A stretch of 64,000 nucleotides of DNA, from positions 71,562-135,561 of the forward strand of contig DDWZ01000015.1 of NCBI GenBank assembly GCA_002347095.1, given 5' to 3'. The notes beneath the pieces were generated by a model that was not told where the DNA came from, searched no databases, and saw only the letters and a program-made list of their open reading frames with translations. Below are positions 22,951 through 32,750 of this stretch, piece after piece; positions within the stretch are counted from its first letter, which is position 1, and the number at the start of each line of letters is the position of its first letter. The position numbers and the translations under genes were made by a program. The stretch is from Desulfobulbaceae bacterium UBA2273 (lineage in GTDB: Bacteria; Desulfobacterota; Desulfobulbia; Desulfobulbales; Desulfurivibrionaceae).

Positions 22951-25500
22951 ATGGAACTTGGCAGGAAATCCAAGGAAATACTGGCAAACATCAAGCCGCC
23001 AGGGGCGCAGAGTAAGTTTCTGATAGGCCTGGCAGGCATCCTTTTTCTCTTCTGTTTTCTCTGGTCCGCCATTATTTATACGCACCAGAAAAAAAGGTTG
23101 CAGGAGGAGGCTCTGCACCAGGCGGAGCTGGTCATGGAGGCGGTGGAGGCCTACCGCAGTTATGTTCAGCAGACTTTGCGGCCAAGGATGTATGAATTGC
23201 TTGGCCAGGACCAATTTGTCCTCGAGGCCATGTCCACCTCTTACATAAGCCGTGTAGTCATGGAGCAATTCAAGAAGGGCATGCCTGATATTTCCTATCG
23301 TCGGGTCGCCATTGGTGCCAAGAACCCTGAGTTCGAGGCGGACCAGTGGGAACGGGAGTTGATCCGCTTCTTCAACAAACACCCCCAGACCGAATCCTGG
23401 CAGGGAATACGCCAAGTTGGCGGAGAGCAATATTTTATGAAATTCAGCCCGGTTCGCTACCAAGAATCGTGTCTGCACTGCCACGGCAGGCCGGAGAACG
23501 CGCCGGGAAGCATTATTGAAATCTACGGCAGGACAGCGGGGTTTTTCAAGAGGACGGATCAGGTAAGCGGCGTGGTCAGTGTCGGCATTCCCGTGGGAGA
23601 AGAGTTGCGCCGCATCGGTGAATTCGCCCTTTCCGTATTCAGCACCGTGTTCCTGTCTTTTTTCGTCCTGTACGCCATCATCGCCTTTTTCTTCAACCGG
23701 CTTATCATCCAGAACATCCGTGGTTTGCTGGGTATCTTCCGGATGAATCTCACCGACCAAAAAGGCGAACAGCTCTACCAGCAGGCCTGGAACCTGGATG
23801 AGATCGGGGAGCTGAATGCCACTGCCGCCCGCATTTCCAGGCACTTGGAGGAAAACCGCCTGCAACTCATCGATTACGCCGAAAACCTTGAGGGCAGGGT
23901 TGAGGAAAGAACCAAGGCGTTGCAAGAGTCCGAGGACCAGCTTCAACGGCAGATGCAGGAGCGGAACCAGGAACTCAAGACCTTGAACGTCATTGCAGAA
24001 CACATCACTCAGTCTGTGGATCTCAGCACTATTCTTCCCAAGGTTTTACGACAAACCCTGGAGGTGATCCCGGCACAAGGCGCGGGGATTTATCTGCTCC
24101 GGCTTGACCGTCAGGGGCTTTCCCTGCAGTGTCAGGATAACGCCCCGGAACTTGCCGAGTTCCTTTCCTGTGATATGATTCCCCATCAGATTTTTCCGGA
24201 TACGGACGCCAAGCCCGTTCCCTCGTCGATCTGTGAAACAGCCTGCGGAGAACTGAATTTATTCGCCTCCGATTTCGCCTGGGGAAAATGTCTCAATATC
24301 CCGCTCTGCTGCCGGAACAGGATTCTCGGGATCATGACCATCACCGGCTATGATGTGGGCGAGATTGACCCCAGGCACCGGGAGCTTCTCTTCTCTATCG
24401 GCCGTCAGGTCGGCGTGACCATTGAGAGCTTGCAGAACATGACCCGCCTCCTGCAGAGCAAAGAACTTCTTCAGTCGGTGTTCGATGCCATCGCCGACCT
24501 GGTCGTGCTTGTTTCTCCGGATGGATTTCTCCGCATGGTGAACAAGGCTTTTCTGGTCAAATATGGTTTCTGCCCGGAAACGGTCCTTAACCATCACCTC
24601 GGCGAACTGGCCGCGACGCAGCCGGTCCCCTTCGCGCTTTTTAGCCATATCGCCCAGGTTAAGCTGCTGGAACCTGTTTCCGATTTTATCCAACTCCCCA
24701 ACGGTCAGCTTTTTGATATCCATTTTTATCCGGCTTTTGATGATCTCGGCGAGCTGAAAAATATTGTTTGTTATGCCAAGGATGTCACCCAGAAAAAACA
24801 GATGGAACACCGGATGCAGCAGTCGGAAAAGCTTGTTGCTCTCGGGCAGCTGGCAGCCGGAGTCGCACATGAAATCAACAATCCCCTGGGGATTATCCTC
24901 TGTTACACAGATTTACTGAAAGAGGATTTGGGCAATTTGCCGGAAAAGGTCGAAGACTTGAGCATCATCGAAAAGCATGTAAAAAACTGCCAGCGCATCG
25001 TCCATGACCTGCTCAGCTTCGCCCGCAACCAAGAGACAACCCGGGCACCCGGTGCTCTCAACACCGCTATCGAACAGGTGCTCTCTATGGTTTCCAGTCA
25101 ACTGGCCAAGCAGAGCATAACCGTGGTGCAGAAGCTGGATCCCGACATCCCGCTTATTGAAATAGATACGGAAAAGCTGAAACAGGTTTTCATGAACCTC
25201 TTTATGAACGCTGCCCAGGCTATAGGCGAAAACGGGGAGATCGGGATTGAATCCCGCTGTCTGCGGGACAAGGGACAGGTGGAGATCGTCGTCCGCGATA
25301 CCGGTCCGGGCATTGCCCGGGAGATCCAGGACAAGATATTCGAGCCGTTCTTTACCACCAAGGGACCGAGGGACGGCACCGGCCTTGGGTTGTCGCTCAG
25401 TTATGGGATCATCCGTGACCATGGCGGGGAGATCTATGTCCAGAGCACGCCGGGCAAGGGCGCGGCCTTTACCATTATTCTGCCGTTCCAGAGGATATAA
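22951..25500 (+). CDS. heme-sensor (Tll0287-like) PAS histidine kinase
   Basis: This is an 849-aa membrane kinase. It has one TM (~24-44), a periplasmic Tll0287-like DUF3365 domain with heme motif CLHCH (174-178), a second TM (~220-245), a HAMP-like linker and coiled coil, and a GAF domain (~370-500). A PAS domain follows (~515-630), then HisKA GVAHEINNPLGIIL with His640, and HATPase with DTGPGIA and GTGLGL. The ATG at 22951 was chosen over 22915: AGGGG stands 7 bases ahead, and the N-terminus then aligns with the paralogue near 30 kb. It is followed 26 bases later by an NtrC-type regulator, its obvious partner. Redox or gas sensing is inferred from the heme motif. Confidence 0.9.
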   Translation: MELGRKSKEILANIKPPGAQSKFLIGLAGILFLFCFLWSAIIYTHQKKRLQEEALHQAELVMEAVEAYRSYVQQTLRPRMYELLGQDQFVLEAMSTSYISRVVMEQFKKGMPDISYRRVAIGAKNPEFEADQWERELIRFFNKHPQTESWQGIRQVGGEQYFMKFSPVRYQESCLHCHGRPENAPGSIIEIYGRTAGFFKRTDQVSGVVSVGIPVGEELRRIGEFALSVFSTVFLSFFVLYAIIAFFFNRLIIQNIRGLLGIFRMNLTDQKGEQLYQQAWNLDEIGELNATAARISRHLEENRLQLIDYAENLEGRVEERTKALQESEDQLQRQMQERNQELKTLNVIAEHITQSVDLSTILPKVLRQTLEVIPAQGAGIYLLRLDRQGLSLQCQDNAPELAEFLSCDMIPHQIFPDTDAKPVPSSICETACGELNLFASDFAWGKCLNIPLCCRNRILGIMTITGYDVGEIDPRHRELLFSIGRQVGVTIESLQNMTRLLQSKELLQSVFDAIADLVVLVSPDGFLRMVNKAFLVKYGFCPETVLNHHLGELAATQPVPFALFSHIAQVKLLEPVSDFIQLPNGQLFDIHFYPAFDDLGELKNIVCYAKDVTQKKQMEHRMQQSEKLVALGQLAAGVAHEINNPLGIILCYTDLLKEDLGNLPEKVEDLSIIEKHVKNCQRIVHDLLSFARNQETTRAPGALNTAIEQVLSMVSSQLAKQSITVVQKLDPDIPLIEIDTEKLKQVFMNLFMNAAQAIGENGEIGIESRCLRDKGQVEIVVRDTGPGIAREIQDKIFEPFFTTKGPRDGTGLGLSLSYGIIRDHGGEIYVQSTPGKGAAFTIILPFQRI

Positions 25501-25526
25501 AAAAAATATGACGGGAGACAGTGTCC

Positions 25527-26960
25527 ATGACGGTTGATCGGCTGTTGATTGTTGATGACGAAGAGGACATGCTCACTGGCCTGCAAAGAACCATTGAGCG
25601 CAATATTCCTGGACTGGAGGTGGTCACCTCCACCAGGGGGAGTGAGGCTCTGCGGCGGATGGCCGAGCAATCCTTCGACCTTGTCCTGCTCGATGTAATG
25701 ATGCCGGAAATGAACGGCATTATCCTGCTTGAGCAGCTGCGGGCCAGGGACCCGGAACTCTCGGTGGTCATGATGACCGCCTTTGCCAGCATTGATCTGG
25801 CGGTGGAGGCCATCAAGAAGGGGGCCTACGACTTTATCACCAAGCCCTTTGACAAGGACACCATCCTGCGCGTAATCCACAAGGGGCTGGAGAGAAACCG
25901 GCTGGTTCGGGAGAATGCCACCTTAAAGGAACAGGTCTGTCAAAAACAGGCTTTTGCCTCTTTTATCGGGCAGAGCACGGCCATGATCGAATTTTGCGAA
26001 CGCCTCAAGACCGTGGCCTTGTCCGATTACACCGTACTTGTGCGCGGCGAATCCGGCACCGGCAAGGAGCTGGCGGCCCGGGCGGTGCATAACTTGAGCA
26101 AACGGCGCAACCGGCCGCTGATCATGGTCAACTGCCCGGCCATTCCGGAGCAACTTTTAGAAAGCGAGCTGTTCGGTTACAAGCGTGGGGCTTTCACCGG
26201 TGCGGACCGTGATGCTCCGGGGTTATTTGTGGCGGCGGACGGCGGCACCATCTGCCTGGATGAGATCGCCGATATCCCGGTATCGGTGCAGACGAAGTTG
26301 TTGCGCGTGCTGCAGGAACATGAGATCCGCCCCCTGGGGGAGACCAAAACGAGGCGGGTCAATGTCCGGATCATCGCCGTTACCAATCAGAATCTGGAAA
26401 AAAAGATCCAGGAGCATACCTTCCGGGAGGATCTCTTCTATCGGCTCAATGCGGTAACCCTGTTTCTGCCGCGACTCATGGAGATTCGGGACGACATCCC
26501 CCTGTTGGTTGATCATTTCTGCAAACGGGTCTGTTGCGAATTGGGGATTGAGGAAAAACGGTTTACGTTGGGGGCGGTGGCCGCACTCAAGAACAGGGCC
26601 TGGCCGGGCAATGTCCGGCAATTGCAGAATGTGGTCAGGCAAGCCCTGCTGTTCAGCGTTAAAAAGGAGGTCGATGTTGATGACCTGCAGGCCATGCTGA
26701 ACCAGGACAGTGCCTTCCCTGCAGAATCCGTGCCTCTGCTGCACGACAGCGACAAGCGGTTTCCCCTTTACAAGGAAGCCAAGGATGAGCTGCTGCAGAA
26801 ATTCATGAACGAGTATGTCATGCAACTATTGCAGATCACCTGCGGCAATGTAAGCCGGGCAGCGGAACTCTCCGGGCTGACCCGCGCGGCCCTGCAAAAG
26901 ATCTTGCAGCGCATCGGCCTCAATGCGGAGAACTTTCGGCGGCCTCATTCAAGCGGATGA
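25527..26960 (+). CDS. NtrC-type sigma-54 response regulator
   Basis: This 477-aa regulator has a receiver domain (~1-120; acidic pocket DDEED, phospho-acceptor Asp56 in LVLLDVMMP, Lys in ITKPFD). The AAA+ domain has Walker A GESGTGKE (~173) and the sigma-54 contact loop GAFTGA (~221), and the C-terminal Fis-type helix-turn-helix is NVSRAAELSGLTRAALQKIL. It activates sigma-54 promoters when phosphorylated by the heme kinase immediately upstream. The ATG is 9 bases after GGAG; a GTG two codons earlier is possible. Targets cannot be read from the window; the neighbouring transporter operon is a candidate. Confidence 0.92.
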   Translation: MTVDRLLIVDDEEDMLTGLQRTIERNIPGLEVVTSTRGSEALRRMAEQSFDLVLLDVMMPEMNGIILLEQLRARDPELSVVMMTAFASIDLAVEAIKKGAYDFITKPFDKDTILRVIHKGLERNRLVRENATLKEQVCQKQAFASFIGQSTAMIEFCERLKTVALSDYTVLVRGESGTGKELAARAVHNLSKRRNRPLIMVNCPAIPEQLLESELFGYKRGAFTGADRDAPGLFVAADGGTICLDEIADIPVSVQTKLLRVLQEHEIRPLGETKTRRVNVRIIAVTNQNLEKKIQEHTFREDLFYRLNAVTLFLPRLMEIRDDIPLLVDHFCKRVCCELGIEEKRFTLGAVAALKNRAWPGNVRQLQNVVRQALLFSVKKEVDVDDLQAMLNQDSAFPAESVPLLHDSDKRFPLYKEAKDELLQKFMNEYVMQLLQITCGNVSRAAELSGLTRAALQKILQRIGLNAENFRRPHSSG

Positions 26961-27051
26961 TTTTCTTGTTCTCTGGTGCTGGACAGATTCTCTTCTACGG
27001 CACTGCGAAATATGGCAATCTTCCACACAGATTTCTTATATTGCAGTTCTT

Positions 27052-27371
27052 TCAGATCTCACCGAGTAAAATTGGAATCCGGACTGTGACGCGGGTGCCC
27101 TGCCCCTCCTGACTTTCAATGTCAATGCTACCATGGTGTTCTTTGATAATCTCTTTGATATAGGGGAGTCCAAGTCCTGTCTTTATTTCCCCGTTACTGA
27201 TGAAAGGTTCAAAAATATGCTGGAGTTTCTCGGGCGGAATCCCTTGCCCATTGTCCTCGAGGACCAACTCAAACCAATTGTGGTGGGTAGAGGTAATGAT
27301 TTTAACCGCCCCCCCTGATTCATGCGCATTAATTGCATTACGCAAAAGATGAACTATCACGACCTTAATTA
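27052..27371 (-). pseudogene. heme-sensor histidine kinase, C-terminal part (split by IS)
   Basis: This piece encodes the ATPase end of a histidine kinase: IVHLLRNAINAHES (N box), LEDNGQGIPPEKLQHIFEPF and TGLGLPYIKEII. It belongs to the N-terminal piece beyond the insertion. If the IS and one copy of TAATTA are removed, the frame runs on without a stop across the join (DARLIKVVIVHLL). The kinase is thus broken only by the insertion. Confidence 0.85.
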
Positions 27372-28865
27372 GTCGTCGCTGAAAAATCCATTTTCAGCCC
27401 CTGACAGGCAGGATATCGCCCTCTGCATGCCAAGCCCATGGCCGCCGTAACCTCTCAAGCCAGCCGAAAAGAAGAACGAAAAATAAAAACTCCCTCAATT
27501 TCTTGAGGATGAGCCGGATATTGTGACCGGCTCCACAGAGCAGCGCGTTGATCTTGTCGCCAAGCTCACCCAGCAGGTGGTTGCGGCCCAGTTTTCCATC
27601 AGCCTTCATGTGGCCGATCACTGGCTCGATGGCGCTCCGCCTCTTCAGCTCTTTCCTTATTTGAGGCGTAATCCCACGGCGGCGGCCTGAAATGTAGACT
27701 TCCGTTCCCGCCACACCATGCCCCCGGTAGCCGCGATCAACAAAACAGCGCTCTACCCCCGCACCGGCGGCAATCCGTTTCACCTGCTCAAGCGCTCGGG
27801 AAAGGGTATGTCCGTCATACGGATTCCCGTGCTCAGCGAACATGCCCACCACGAAATTGTCTCGGTTGGTGGCGGCAACGCTCACCTTCACCCCAAACTC
27901 GTATTTCTTGTGGGCTTTGCCCTTGGCAATGCATTCCACTTCCGGAGCGTGCAGGCTGTACAGCTTGTTTTTGTCTTTCTTTCCCTGCGACAACAACCGC
28001 CCAGCCATGGCAAGCTCCGGAGAAAAAACCTCCTTGAGGTCCTGCCTGTCGGCAATCTTCCGAAGAATATCCCGATACACCCGTCCAAGAAAGGTCTTCA
28101 GTTTCCTAATCTCACGTCTGGCCCGCTTCCCCTGCCGCGCATGCAGGTAGCGGCCAGCCTTCAGCAGGGCCTGAGTGCCAAGGCGGCGGTAACTCTGCCG
28201 AAGCGCAATGCCGTTTTCCGCCGCCAGCTTGACCAGTCTTACACGGCTCCGGTTGTACAGTCGTGAGTCTGCCGGAAAGGCTACCGCCTTGGGCTGAACC
28301 GTTGTGTCAACCGTGATCCGCTCAAGGCTGCTCTCTCGAACAGCCCCGCTTTGCAATCCGGCCAGCAGGGTGATTTTCAAAATCAACTCCGAGCCGTCCT
28401 CGCCAATCCGCTTCCGCCATCGACTCAAGGAGGATGGGTCTATCGGCAGGTCATGCCGGAAGTACTCCTCGCCGCAGAAAAACTGCCAGTAAGGATTTTC
28501 CACCCATCTCCGCACGACCTCCTCGTCGGAAAGGCTAAAGGCGTGGCCAAGATACGTGAGTCCAACCATCAGCCGGATGGAAATGCCGGGGCGACCGTTT
28601 TCGGAATACAGCGTTCCGAAACCATTCTCAAACGCCTGCCAGTCGATCAGATCGGCCAAACGGTACAGTTCATGTTGATGGTTCAGTATGTTCGCAAGGC
28701 GCTTGCGGAACATGTCCAGTTGCGGGCTGCTTTTTTGCTCTTTCGGCTGCATCGAAAATCACCAGAAATCGAAGGGGAATATTACAATATCCTGCAATTC
28801 ATAGTGATATAATTTCAATATTTTATCAATAAAAATCAAAGCTTTATGTGTTTTTCAGGGTCGAC
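27372..28865 (-). mobile_element. IS5-type insertion sequence (1494 bp), intact
   Basis: The ends are inverted repeats (GTCGTCGCTGAAAAA at the left; GTCGACCCTGAAAAA read inward from the right), and both are flanked by TAATTA, the apparent 6-bp target duplication. The surroundings are palindromic (TTAATTAG / CTAATTAA), so a 4-bp TTAA duplication is the alternative, but only the 6-bp reading restores the kinase frame. It carries one uninterrupted transposase gene and splits the heme-sensor kinase. Confidence 0.85.
27394..28752 (-). CDS. IS5/IS1182-type DDE transposase
   Basis: This 452-aa transposase has an N-terminal DUF772 part (GRPGISIRLMVGLTYLGHAFSLSDEEVVRRWVENPYWQFF) and a DDE_Tnp_1 domain containing ITVDTTVQPKAV (first Asp), CFVDRGYRGHGV (second Asp) and RRSAIEPVIGHMKADGKLGRNHL (catalytic Glu region). 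No frameshift is visible, so it may be active. The ATG begins just inside the right terminal repeat. Confidence 0.92.
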   Translation of the reverse strand: MQPKEQKSSPQLDMFRKRLANILNHQHELYRLADLIDWQAFENGFGTLYSENGRPGISIRLMVGLTYLGHAFSLSDEEVVRRWVENPYWQFFCGEEYFRHDLPIDPSSLSRWRKRIGEDGSELILKITLLAGLQSGAVRESSLERITVDTTVQPKAVAFPADSRLYNRSRVRLVKLAAENGIALRQSYRRLGTQALLKAGRYLHARQGKRARREIRKLKTFLGRVYRDILRKIADRQDLKEVFSPELAMAGRLLSQGKKDKNKLYSLHAPEVECIAKGKAHKKYEFGVKVSVAATNRDNFVVGMFAEHGNPYDGHTLSRALEQVKRIAAGAGVERCFVDRGYRGHGVAGTEVYISGRRRGITPQIRKELKRRSAIEPVIGHMKADGKLGRNHLLGELGDKINALLCGAGHNIRLILKKLREFLFFVLLFGWLERLRRPWAWHAEGDILPVRG

Positions 28866-30219
28866 TAATTAACCTGGCATCGTGCAGAATAGCGAGCTCC
28901 TTGATCCTGGGTGCAGAGAGTATTTCCACATTCCTCTCTTCTGCCTCTGCTTTGACAAGTTCTGTTGCTTCGTTGACCAGTTTCACAACATCATCACATA
29001 GAAAATGTTCGGCCTTCGCATTCACGAGTTCTTCAAAACGGGAGAGAAGCAATTCAAGCTTCTGGGCCTGCGCAAGCACACTATCAATTTTCCCCTGCTC
29101 CTTTGTATCACCAGGGGCTTTTTTCTGTAATCGACGGACAAGGCCGCCAATAATCGTTATGGGGTTACGGATTTCATGGGCCATGCGAAGGGCTATTTCC
29201 GCCCGTGTTCGTTCACTGACTATATTTCCTATCTCCCGGTTAAGGTCGAGGAGTTCCTTTGTTCTGTCAGCTACCTTCTTTTCCAGGTTCTCTGCATAAT
29301 CCTTTAACTTATTGCGAGAGAGCTGCAGGCTTTCAGCCATTAGTTGTGCTGTAACCTTTAATTCTCCAATCTCATCACTTGTTTCGATCCGCCTAGTCAA
29401 TTTCTCATCAACATCTTCCTTTGAAATATCGCGAAATAACTCCAGGAGTTCGCGGATGTTACGGATGATCAGTCGGTTGAAAAAAAAGGAAATGATGCCG
29501 TAAAGGAAAAAGACGGCTAGAAAAACAGCTCCAAAGACAGACAAGGCCAACCCCTTGATCTTTATTAAGCCGACTTCCACTGGGATACCGATACTGACCA
29601 CACCGCTCACCATATCTGTGGAGCGGTGGAACCCCCGTTCAACTCCATATTTTTCTATTATCTTCTGCGGGACATTGTCAGGGGTGCCATGGCAATGCAG
29701 ACAGGATGGGTTAGGCCGCTCCGGCTGAAATCGCATATAATATCTCCCCTTCTCCTTAGCGACGACTCCACGCCATTCTTGCGTCTGGGGATTGCTCTTG
29801 AAAAAGTTGATCATTTTTATTTCTAATTCCGTTGCCTCAAAGTCAGGATTGCGGGCATTAACGGCTGCTCGCCTGTATTCAAATTCCGGGAGTTTCTCCT
29901 TAAACAGATCCATTACTTGGCGACTGATAAACGAGGAGGACATGGCCTCAAGGACAAAGGCGTCATTTCCCAGTATCGAATACATGGTTGGTCGTAATAC
30001 TTTTCTGACATATTCTCTTGTTGAGTCGATACCGGCCATCACCAATTCAGTTTGTCTGTAAGCTGCTTCCTCAAGATTGTTTTTTCCATAGCTGTAGATA
30101 AGGCTCGCCAAAAAGGCACTGAAGCACAGAAGTATTGCTGCCAGGACAAGAAGAAATTTTGTTTGCATCCCCAGGTGTCGATTGACATGCCGGAGATATG
30201 AGCCTGTGGAAACTTTCAT
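28855..30219 (-). pseudogene. heme-sensor histidine kinase, N-terminal part (split by IS)
   Basis: About 450 residues remain. They comprise a TM (~22-42), a Tll0287-like periplasmic domain with heme motif CLHCH (173-177), a second TM, a HAMP linker, a coiled coil and the start of the transmitter RMAHEIRNPITIIGG with the phospho-acceptor His. The frame then runs into the IS and stops (LISRP). It is a paralogue of the kinase near 23 kb over the sensor part, but without the GAF and PAS domains. AAGGA stands 10 bases before the ATG. Upstream sequence is IS debris, so its native promoter may be gone too. Confidence 0.88.
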
Positions 30220-30326
30220 TATTTCGTTGTCCTTGAAAAAATTGCTCTTGATTAGTTACTTGCCTCCGATTCCTGCATCCTGATTCGGGTTTCGGGTGAT
30301 CCTGCCACAATTTTGAGGAGTAGTGG

Positions 30327-30444
30327 TTAAGCCACTTTTCTATTGCTCCACCATGCCAGCTCAAAATGAGCCGGAGATTTATAGCCGTTCGTCGAATGCT
30401 TCCGTTGCCGATTGTAGTAGACTTCGATGTAGTTGAAAAGCGCC
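30327..30444 (-). pseudogene. IS3-family OrfB, C-terminal fragment
   Basis: The last ~38 codons of an IS3-type OrfB are recognisable (NYIEVYYNRQRKHSTNGYKS, then PAHFELAWWSNRKVA). The rest is cut off by the next IS3 element, whose end begins at once. Past its stop a typical IS3 end (TCCTCAAAATTGTGGCAGGA) follows. Confidence 0.8.
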
Positions 30445-30460
30445 GGTAATCCCCCCATTT

Positions 30461-31308
30461 TTAGCTGACGCCAGAGGTAGAGCTTAGGGCGCTAAGGGCT
30501 AACTTCCGTTTCGGGGTTATGCCTCCCAACCCCATGTTTGGTCGTTCGTTGTTATACACCCAGAGCCAGCGGGTGGCAAATTCCTGCACCTCGGCAATGG
30601 ATTCAGACAGATGCTGCCTCAGCCAATCATAGCGAACTGTCCGGTTGAAGCGCTAAACATAGGCGTTCTGTTGCGGCTTCCCTGGCTGGATATATTCCAA
30701 CCCCCCAGGCGTTCGGCCCAAGATCGAAGCACCTCGCTAGTATATTCAGGGCCGTTGTCACAGCGCAAAGCCTGCGGCTTTCCTCTCCACTCGATGATCT
30801 GGTCCAACGTGCGAGTCACTCTTTCCGCCGGTAGCGAGAAGTCCACCTCAATGCCAAGCCCTTCACGGTTAAAATCATCAATCACGTTAAACAGCCGAAT
30901 GCTACGACCATTCTCCAAGTTGTCATACATAAAATCCATCGACCAGGTTTCGTTGGCTGCGGTCGGCACGGACAGGGCCTCCAGCTTTTCGCGAATAATT
31001 CGCTTCTTCGGTTTGATGCGCAGGTTCAACTCCAACTCCCGGTAGATGCGATATACCCGCTTATGATTCCAGCCGAACCCCTTGACGTTACGCAGATACA
31101 AAAAACACAATCCAAAGCCCCAGTTGCGCTGATTATGCACCAGGCGAACCAACCAGTCGGCGATCCAGGTGTTCTCCTCCGGCAATCTCGGCTCGTAACG
31201 GTAGCAAGTTGTACTGATGGTAAACGCCTCGCAAGCCAGCCTGACGCTGATCCCTTTGGCAGCCACGACAGTTTTGGCCATCTCCCGACGGGAAGATGGC
31301 CTTACCAC
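30461..31308 (-). pseudogene. IS3-family OrfB transposase, frameshift and stop
   Basis: The reading frame starts normally and includes the integrase core ([20 protein letters not shown] with the first Asp, [13 protein letters not shown] with the second). After RLGG the frame is lost in a run of G. In the shifted frame the family text resumes ([15 protein letters not shown]), then hits TAG where GAG, the catalytic Glu codon, is expected, and continues to ITPKRKLALSALS before the end. At least two lesions make it inactive. Confidence 0.85.
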
Positions 31309-31568
31309 TTTTTTGCCATCGCCTCCTGGATGATCTCGGCCTTCAACCGTTCCTCGGCGTACATTTTTTTGAGACGCCGGTTCTCTGCCTCAAGTTCCTT
31401 CAAACGAACCATCAGTGAGGCGTCCATCCCTCCATATTTGGCCCGCCACTTGTAAAACGTGGCGTCGCTCATGCCGTGCTCCCGGCATAGCTCTGGAACA
31501 GGAGCACCATTCGCGGCTTGTTTCAAAATCCCCAGAATCTGACTGTCGGTGTAACGAGACGTTTTCAT
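31302..31568 (-). CDS. IS3-family transposase OrfA
   Basis: This 88-aa OrfA has [20 protein letters not shown] at the start, a helix-turn-helix around [20 protein letters not shown], and a leucine-zipper end ([18 protein letters not shown]). It overlaps OrfB by 7 bases, the normal arrangement for programmed frameshifting. It appears intact although its partner is dead. The second of two in-frame ATGs was used. Confidence 0.85.
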   Translation of the reverse strand: MKTSRYTDSQILGILKQAANGAPVPELCREHGMSDATFYKWRAKYGGMDASLMVRLKELEAENRRLKKMYAEERLKAEIIQEAMAKKW

Positions 31569-31708
31569 GTAGAACCTCCTCAAACAAAATTACGAGAAAA
31601 TTCTACTTCTGAACACCTCTATTTTCTGGGGGGATTACCAATTCAGACACAGGCTCGATGCAATTACTCGTAAAATAGGCTAGAAGATTGTTGAATGAGG
31701 AGTTCAAG

Positions 31709-31774
31709 GTGAAAAAACTTCCACTGCTTAATCAGGCCGTCCAGTTTCACCTCTCGTTTCAGCCGCTGAACTGA
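31709..31774 (+). other. 21-codon open frame with good ribosome site
   Basis: The frame GTG-AAA-AAA... encodes MKKLPLLNQAVQFHLSFQPL plus one residue, with GAGGAG upstream. The text looks like the start of a longer gene cut short by the IS3 insertion or a deletion. I see no function. Confidence 0.25.
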
Positions 31775-31779
31775 AAAGA

Positions 31780-32241
31780 TTACATGCGGCTTCTATGGGA
31801 GGCAGCTTCATATTCAGCGCTTGCCCGTCTCGCTGCATCCGCAACCTCTTTGGAAACTATGGTCTTACCAATAGGGGCAAGTGCGATACCCGCCAACTTG
31901 AGATGCTGAATACCAAACGGAATCCCAAGGATAGTAATGAAACACAGAACAGCTGAAATCACATGACCGATTGCCAGCCAGCCCCCCGCAACAATGAACC
32001 AGATAACATTTCCAATGGTCCCAAACCCACCAGTTCCAATATCTTCTTTCTGAGTGAGTTCTTTCCGGCTGATCGCCTCCTTGCCAAATGGGAAAAAGGT
32101 GAATTGCCCTATGACGAAACACGCCTTTCCCCATGGAATACCAACCACAGTTATGAATGCCAGCACACCAACAAGCCACCAGCCAAGACCCATAAACACG
32201 CCGCCAAGGATGAACCACAAAAAGTTACCGATTGAACGCAC
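31780..32241 (-). CDS. yccF: YccF-family membrane protein (DUF307)
   Basis: This 153-aa inner-membrane protein has two similar halves, each with the YccF pattern: GNFLWFILGGVFMGLGWWLV with VVGIPWGKACF in the first, and GNVIWFIVAGGWLAIGHVIS with ILGIPFGIQHLKLA in the second. This internal duplication defines the family, whose role is unknown. The GTG start was chosen because AGGAG lies 8 bases ahead and the protein then begins at the conserved RSIGNFLWF; a longer frame has unlikely N-terminal sequence. Confidence 0.88.
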   Translation of the reverse strand: MRSIGNFLWFILGGVFMGLGWWLVGVLAFITVVGIPWGKACFVIGQFTFFPFGKEAISRKELTQKEDIGTGGFGTIGNVIWFIVAGGWLAIGHVISAVLCFITILGIPFGIQHLKLAGIALAPIGKTIVSKEVADAARRASAEYEAASHRSRM

Positions 32242-32432
32242 AGTTCTTCTCCTTTCCCAATTCCGATAAAAAAGGCCTAGAGGAAACCCCCTAAGCCTAT
32301 TTCTTCGCATGCCTGGAGATTGAGGCCGACGTAATTGCCAAGTCCCCTGTCTCGCCCTCTTCACCTACTCTGCGCCAACCAGGCTTTAATCATGAGCGGA
32401 CAAAAATCCCGACATTTGTTCAGCAACTGATC

Positions 32433-32705
32433 TTATGGGCAAGGGACCGCTTTACGCAAACTGTCCTTGGACCAAATTGTCTGACCATCCGGCGTCTTTC
32501 CATCGATTTTCCATTTCTCAGTAATCTGTAGGCAATAGGACCCCATATTGGCAATCTCCGGTTCCTTGTCGCTTGGCTTGTCTCCACCGATACGCATAAC
32601 ATCTGGATTGGTCGAGGTGTAGTTGGGCTTGATCGTGGCCGTGCTGCAACCGGCTATAGTGAAAGCAATAGCTGTGCAAACGGAAAATATATAAAGCTTG
32701 TTCAT
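32433..32705 (-). CDS. small lipoprotein of unknown function
   Basis: This 90-aa product has a lipoprotein signal (MNKLYIFSVCTAIAFTIAGC; cleavage before the Cys at 20). The mature part is hydrophilic, with two Cys (SYCLQI and AVPCP) that could form a disulfide. I recognise no family. It lies just after the HU gene on the same strand. Confidence 0.65.
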   Translation of the reverse strand: MNKLYIFSVCTAIAFTIAGCSTATIKPNYTSTNPDVMRIGGDKPSDKEPEIANMGSYCLQITEKWKIDGKTPDGQTIWSKDSLRKAVPCP

Positions 32706-32750
32706 GGTATGTGCTCCTGATATTGCAAAAAAACCTAAACGGAAGATTAT

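Larger units (their letters stand above)
30445..31639 (-). mobile_element. IS3-family element with decayed OrfB
   Basis: Both ends carry GGTAATCCCCCCA in inverted orientation, bounding about 1.2 kb that holds an OrfA and a broken OrfB in the usual overlapping arrangement. No target duplication is evident, and its left end has replaced most of another IS3 OrfB, so the two elements are nested or recombined. Confidence 0.8.
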
